This document shows, piece after piece, positions 59,236 through 64,000 of a DNA stretch of 64,000 nucleotides (position 1 is the first letter of the stretch; the number at the start of each line of letters is the position of its first letter). The notes under the pieces are model-generated. The model made no database searches and had not been told where the DNA came from. It saw only the letters and a list, made by a program, of their open reading frames with translations. Location of the stretch: assembly GCA_025991245.1 (NCBI GenBank), contig BQMJ01000007.1:124001-188000 (forward strand), read 5' to 3'. This DNA comes from Galdieria partita (lineage: Eukaryota > Rhodophyta > Bangiophyceae > Galdieriales > Galdieriaceae). Position numbers and translations under genes: made by a program.

Positions 59236-59848
59236 TCACTTTCTTCTTTGATCTACAATAATTGTCTCTTTTTCGGCACTCGCTTCCTCTGCTGAAAGTT
59301 CTTGGTAAGCGTCATCAGAAAGCGTGGGATCATATCCAGGAATCGCGGGAGTTTCCTACACTGCGTGAGTTCCTACTGAAATTCTTCGTCACCAACACTT
59401 ACCAAGAAAAGGGGTAGTTCAAAAGGAACAGGCGTCAAAACCTTCTCCTCAACTTCCCACCTCCTTTCTTCCGGAAGAGCACGAATAGCAGCTCGCATTG
59501 CTTCCAAACGATCCTGTTCTCGCTTCCGTCGTACCTTCAGTTCCTTCCATCTAAACTTGGAATATTCTTTCATTCGTTGCAACTCTCTTTGATATGCTTC
59601 TTCTGATATATTTTCTTCCACTTGCTTTCTTTGTAAACTCTCCAAAACTATGTTACCCTTTCGCTTCTTTTTACTACTTGTCGCTTCCTTTCCAGAAACT
59701 TTATGAAATACTGAAGAAAACACAAGTTGAATATCAATACCTTTGTCGTTTCTGCAAAACTACGAACAAAGCAAAGCTTTCCACAACACTTGCCATAACC
59801 TCCCAAGTGCCTCAACATTTGGTAAGATATTTGCACTACGGTCGACAT
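59236..59848 (-). CDS. Small coiled-coil protein, possibly mitochondrial
   Basis: Exons 59848-59764, 59710-59403 and 59355-59236; introns 53 and 47 bp; 170 aa. The N-terminus (MSTVVQISYQMLRHLGGYGK) is basic and free of acidic residues, like a presequence. A Lys-rich patch (SSKKKRKGN) leads into a long helix (YQRELQRMKEYSKFRWKEL, then RRKREQDRLEAMRAAIRA) that should be a coiled coil. The end is PVPFELPLFLETPAIPGYDP and an acidic tail. Size, presequence and charged helix recall organellar ribosomal small-subunit proteins, but I cannot name a family. Splice phases at both junctions agree. Confidence 0.55.
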
Positions 59849-59984
59849 ATCTCAAAAGAACAAATGCCCAAGTTTAGAAATATCAAATAGGCGCAACGAC
59901 ACTCAAAGGACGTGTTTTCCGAGAAATTTTCACAAATGCAATTATACAAAAACTTTTATCCTAAAATTTCTTTGAAAATATAAT

Positions 59985-62674
59985 TCAAACTTCACTAGGA
60001 GGAGCACAAACTTGGTCTAAGACAGAGTCATCCAAGTCTACAGAAAATATATCATCCAAACGAAGACTCTTCCCATTTTTCTTCTCCAGCTGCTCATCTT
60101 CCTTGCCAGGTTTAGAATTACCACCAAATGACTTGGAAAAGGATAGCGTCGTAGACAAAGGAACAATAGTCTTCGTGTCTACTCTTGTTGTCCGCTTCTC
60201 ATAATGACCGGAATCCGCAAAGACGCTACGAAGATGTTCTTTTCCTCCAAACAATCCAATATCGTTGGTATTTTTACGAAATTCTAAGGAAGAATTCCTC
60301 CCATTTCGATCGCTCAAACCCAACGTTTGCATTCGAAAACCTTTTTCCATTTTTCGAGAGTCGGACTTTAAATGCAAACGCTCTTCCTTTGACAATGAAT
60401 TTTGTGACGATTCGTTGTATCTTGCTTGTTCAACCACCGAATTCATTCGATACGAATGTTGATCATGCTTGAATTGACCTGTTTTTTCTGAAAAACCAAC
60501 TGAAAACTCACCCGAGGAATCATCTTGCAAAGTCCAACAAAAGTGACGCACTTTGGTGCACTTGCGCCGATTCCGCAATGTACAAGAATTGGATGCCTTT
60601 CTCCTTTCAAACAAATTTACTTCACAGTGCAGATTGTTCTGCGACGAAGGAGCAAGAGTTCTTAGCTGCATGACAGAAATCGACTTTCTAGTATACTTTC
60701 GAAGATTCCGGCGTAAAAAAAAGCTTTCGTTTCCACACAAAAGAGGACTCGCATCAACGTGCTCATAAAATTGGGTCCATGCAAGTACAAGTAGTTGTGC
60801 ATCCCCGTTAACGACTTGTTTCAAGTTGAGGCAGCGGTGTTCTCTCCATGGCAAAACAAACTGATGTGGTAACTTCTCAGGAAAAACAATTTGGGAAATT
60901 ACTTTGAACTTTCTCGAAAAAATAACCTGGCAGATTTCCCTCTGTTCAACTGTCATATGCGACTTGATCGTTGAAGAGACAGTTTCTTGTTGTGCGCTGT
61001 TAAAACTATTGTTATTCTCTAGGGCAAGACTACTCAATACATTATCATTCCTAGGGGTGTGATATACACAAAAAGCTTCAAATCGCGAGCTATCTAGGAA
61101 ACAATTGGCCTTGGTCAAACAACAATAATGATAGGACTTTTTGCATCCCTTATGAAGACAAGGCACTGGAGCTCCAAACTCACCACAATAATCGCAGATC
61201 TAGTAAAGTCAATATGGAAACAAATGATAGCAAAATAAGTCCATACCTTTTTACGAGAACGACGATACGCATCATATACCTGACATAGTTCCTTTGTAAC
61301 CCTATCTTGATAAACTTCTGGAGCCCATAAGGCACACTCTACATGAACATAAAGCGAGGACTTTCCAGGTCTTCCGACGTTATTCATAAAGGGACCAACG
61401 AAATCATCAAAATTTCCACTCGACGCAGTAGCTGAAGGACACAAAGCACAAGATAGCTGACACTTTTTGGATGCAACATCTAAAGAGTTTTTGGTTACTG
61501 CATCGGGTGCCTCTGTTCGTTCTGGTTTATAGTTGGATCGAGGACGCTTAGCTATATGTTCTTGGTTCATAGCATCAGTGTTGGAACTACGATTGAAACA
61601 TTTTCTTTGATGAATACGAAGACCATACAACGAAACACATTGTCTTCCACAATTTTCACAGGTGTGAACTTCATTCAAAGCTTCGGGACCATAAAGTTCT
61701 GTCAATTGTCGTCGTCTTTCCTCACACTTTCTTTGATGAACACTTAAACCAAGAAGGGTCCTGCAAAGCAAACCACAGTATTCACAGTTATGGTAGTCTG
61801 AATCTGCATATCCAGTGTTTTGAATATTAGCGGAATTGCCTTGTTCTCTGTGATTATCCTTGGAAGACTCTTGAAGAGCAAAATTGCAGTCTTGATTCTT
61901 GGGCAACATCGAACCCGAGTTCTGACTATAATCTTTTCGTCCTTTGGAACAAAATAACTGATGCTTTTTTAGTTCTCTAAAATCCCTACCGGCAGGTTCC
62001 TTACAGACTCCACAGTAAAATATTTTGTGCTGTTCCATACTGCTCTCCTCTTTTGTCTTCCCAATGTCTGAAAGAGACGAGTCGTTGGAACCCGTTGTTT
62101 CTGAAAGTCTCTTGCACTTCTTCTGATGAATAACTAATCCAAATGGGGTCTTACACACAACACCACATACGTTACAGGTAATTTTATCCAGCGGAAAGCT
62201 TTCTTTAGGATCTACAACTTCTTCGCATATTTCTTGACAAGATCGCTGATGAATCTCTAAACCAAGCGTCGTACGAAAGGCTTTGTGACATCCCGGGCAA
62301 AAAGTGGAAGTCTCATAATCTACACATTGTGTTGCATCCTCTCGGTCCAAATTGCTTTGCTGTCCTCCCTGTAGACCCCTACTCCTTTGAAACTCCGAGT
62401 AAAATCTGTCGTACATCTGAAGAAAGGTTTTTCGTATGTCCTGATCGGTCTCTTCGATTGCTCTATAACTTTGTTCTCCCTGCTTTTCAACAAACGCAGA
62501 ATTATCCAACCTTTCTTTATGGTTCGAATCGACTATTTCAACAAAGCTTTTGAAATAAAGAGTAAACTGTGACGAGACAAATTGTTTTTGGAGTCTTGAC
62601 AAATAGGAAGCTAGGCCTTTTCCTGACTCGACTCCTTCTCGTCTATGATACGGTTTTTCATCTCCATCATCCAT
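59985..62674 (-). CDS. Chromatin-type protein with five CCHC fingers and an extended PHD domain
   Basis: Exons 62674-61247 and 61199-59985 (47 bp intron); 880 aa. Five related fingers with pattern C-x2-C-(12 or 13)-H-x4-C: at about residues 126-146 (CPGCHKAF..GLEIHQRSC), 167-187 (CNVCGVVC..GLVIHQKKC), 221-242 (CGVCKEPA..KKHQLFC), 297-317 (CEYCGLLC..GLSVHQRKC), 339-359 (CENCGRQC..GLRIHQRKC). An extended PHD (ePHD) domain follows (about 405-515): CALCPSA, the VHVECALWAPEVY core, then ICDYCGEFGAPVPC, KSYHYCCL and FCVYH. The remaining about 360 residues are basic and disordered with some conserved-looking segments (PHQFVLPWREHRCLNL). ePHD modules bind nucleosomes or DNA in MLL, JADE and PHF proteins. 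The exact combination is unfamiliar to me. Confidence 0.82.
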
Positions 62675-62737
62675 AGCAATAGTTGTTCTGGATCCCAAGA
62701 AGGCTGTTCACAAGAAACGATCAATTAAAAAATAAAA

Positions 62738-62787
62738 CCCGCCGAAAATTAATTTACAAATGCCTCAAAAATTAATTTGCCCGCCAA
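62738..62787. promoter_or_regulatory. Two E2F/DP-like sites upstream of the finger/ePHD gene
   Basis: CCCGCCGAAA at 62738-62747 (TTTCGGCGGG on the other strand) and TTTGCCCGCCAA at 62776-62787 are GC-rich islands in AT-rich DNA. They match or nearly match the TTTSSCGC consensus of E2F/DP. They lie 64-113 bp upstream of the ATG at 62674, and each is preceded or followed by an AAAATTAATTT repeat. They suggest cell-cycle control, by inference. Confidence 0.45.
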
Positions 62788-62901
62788 GTTAAAAACGTCT
62801 TTATTTGTCTCATGGACACATGAGATGCTTGCCTTCGCTTCTCTTGTGTCGTGTAAGATAAGCGAAAAGTACACTTCTAAAAGACATTTAAAGTCTTTAG
62901 G

Positions 62902-64000
62902 TCAAGTTTTATCCCTCTGTATCCGCTTTCTACGCCTTCTTCTTCGTCTTCTCATACCGTCTAAATCCTTTGACTTTTTCTTTTGAACTTGCCTTTCCAC
63001 AGCCAATCGATGCTCTTCACGTAAAACTTCAATGTCTTCATGGATGGCATCGATAAGTGAACGACACATTTGTTGGAAGCCATCCAACACATAAAATGCT
63101 GCAAAAAACAATGCATACCATTGTAACAAGTCATCGGCATTTTGGAATCTTGGATCAGTCTCAAACTTTGTTGCTCCCTGAGGGATGTCGCCTGGACCAT
63201 CTAAATATATTAATTCTTTTTGATGCTTCTGCACCCAATCTAGATACTGAATATAGAGCTGACCCTGTGCATGTCTTAAAGCTTTGCATGCATCCTTCAA
63301 GTTGACAATAACGGGTGGTTCTTCCGTTGAATCTCCTTCCAAGATGTTATGCACTACAGAATGGAACATGCTGCCTCCAGTAGTACCAACCTGTTTAACA
63401 CCTGTACTAAGACCTTTTTCCAATTTACTAAAAATGTCAGTAAAATTTCTCTTCTTTCTAATTTGGCTAGCAGTTTCTCTCTTCTCCGAAACTTTCTCCG
63501 AGATAGTCTGGACCTGATCAGAACGAGGTGAGGTGAGAGTGCGTCTAGAACGAGAAGAAAGACCGGAAAATATGCGCCTCGCTCTCGGTGAAGATACTGA
63601 ATCCTTCCCATGGTTGCTATCTGCATTGTCCGTGTTTGAGTTCATATTAATTTCTGTTCCATTCAAAGTTTCTCTTACAGAGTCAACTGGCTCGGAGGGC
63701 TGCCTTGATGTGGACATTCTCTCTTGGCTCCCAGAAAAAGTTTGATCTGCTTGAGGTCCACTTGGGGCATCCAAGTCTTCCCAAAAGCTCCATGGGGTAG
63801 TAGGGGAAAGTGCATTCAAATTGTCCAACACCTGATCAACAGGAAGACTTAAAGTTGGTTCGACTTGTACACTTGGATCCTGAGAAGACTCCGTTGGTTC
63901 TGCCTCCACTCGAGCATCGGCTTGATCATTTTGACCGTGACTTTCAGGAACAATCTCAGCAGTACTAGTATTTTGCGTCTCTGATAACTTGTGGCCAGAC
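62902..64000 (-). CDS. Protein of unknown function with basic C-terminus (5' part beyond window)
   Basis: Open from 64000 to the stop at 62902, 366 codons, so the start is outside. The first about 200 residues are Ser/Thr/Glu-rich and disordered. A helical domain follows (about 190-340), with FTDIFSKLEKGLSTGVKQV, LKDACKALRHAQGQLYIQYL, DDLLQWYALFFAAFYVL and LIDAIHEDIEVLREEHRLAV. The end is a run of basic residues (RRRRRRRRKRIQRDK). The helical part recalls membrane-curving or sorting-type helical bundles, but I do not recognise a family. The basic tail could bind phosphoinositides or nucleic acid. It lies 227 bp upstream of the finger/ePHD gene, on the same strand. Confidence 0.75.
   Translation of the reverse strand, partial: SGHKLSETQNTSTAEIVPESHGQNDQADARVEAEPTESSQDPSVQVEPTLSLPVDQVLDNLNALSPTTPWSFWEDLDAPSGPQADQTFSGSQERMSTSRQPSEPVDSVRETLNGTEINMNSNTDNADSNHGKDSVSSPRARRIFSGLSSRSRRTLTSPRSDQVQTISEKVSEKRETASQIRKKRNFTDIFSKLEKGLSTGVKQVGTTGGSMFHSVVHNILEGDSTEEPPVIVNLKDACKALRHAQGQLYIQYLDWVQKHQKELIYLDGPGDIPQGATKFETDPRFQNADDLLQWYALFFAAFYVLDGFQQMCRSLIDAIHEDIEVLREEHRLAVERQVQKKKSKDLDGMRRRRRRRRKRIQRDKT

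Overview
The window looks like nuclear DNA of a unicellular red alga of the Cyanidiales, most likely Galdieria. This is inferred from gene content and architecture; no search was run. The sequence is visibly AT-rich. Almost every gene can be spliced by eye with introns of about 42-80 bp (mostly 45-62), with GT..AG ends and often GTAAG/GTGAG donors. Intergenic gaps are tiny. The genes are a eukaryotic, plastid-bearing set: homomeric acetyl-CoA carboxylase, plant-type phosphofructokinase, LpxC, an LpxB-related protein of cyanobacterial/plastid type, stand-alone HisF, TAF4, BubR1/Mad3, poly(A) polymerase and an oligosaccharyltransferase subunit. A bacterial-type glycerol dehydrogenase beside a glycerol kinase fits the known glycerol heterotrophy of Galdieria.

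Layout. 1-7663 (-): most of a cytosolic acetyl-CoA carboxylase. 7.9-11.6 kb: a small unknown gene, a NAK-family kinase and an organellar cysteinyl-tRNA synthetase. 11.7-17.6 kb (+): a FUSC-like membrane protein and a tandem pair of CorA/MRS2-like Mg transporters. 17.6-23.6 kb: KRTCAP2-like OST subunit, SDR, phosphofructokinase, rhodanese, spermidine synthase, an unknown. 23.7-26.8 kb (-): glycerol kinase and glycerol dehydrogenase. 27.6-35.1 kb: OTU1, TAF4, alpha/beta hydrolase, BioF and small unknowns. 35.1-44.4 kb: F-box/LRR protein, LpxB-related glycosyltransferase, poly(A) polymerase, BubR1/Mad3. About 44.7 kb: an RNase MRP RNA candidate. 45.4-54.2 kb: alanine aminotransferase, complex I-like small subunit, lipoyltransferase, NUP35, LpxC, HisF, MGRN1-type RING ligase. 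54.3-64 kb: unresolved coding region, FHA protein, MFS transporter, coiled-coil protein, five-finger plus ePHD protein, and a 5'-truncated unknown.

How they fit together. Glycerol dehydrogenase and glycerol kinase feed glycerol or dihydroxyacetone carbon toward glycolysis, where phosphofructokinase acts. BioF makes a biotin precursor and ACC is a biotin enzyme. The lipoyltransferase serves lipoate enzymes. LpxC and the LpxB-related protein point to organellar lipid-A-like chemistry. These links are inference; the neighbours are not operons.

Packing is extreme. Four divergent pairs have start codons only 18-41 bp apart, two convergent pairs end within 6 bp of each other, and one pair has interlocking stop codons. 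I saw no transposon, retroelement, CRISPR array or tRNA. Exon boundaries come from reading frame, splice signals and family alignment from memory, so short first exons and chosen start codons are the least certain parts.
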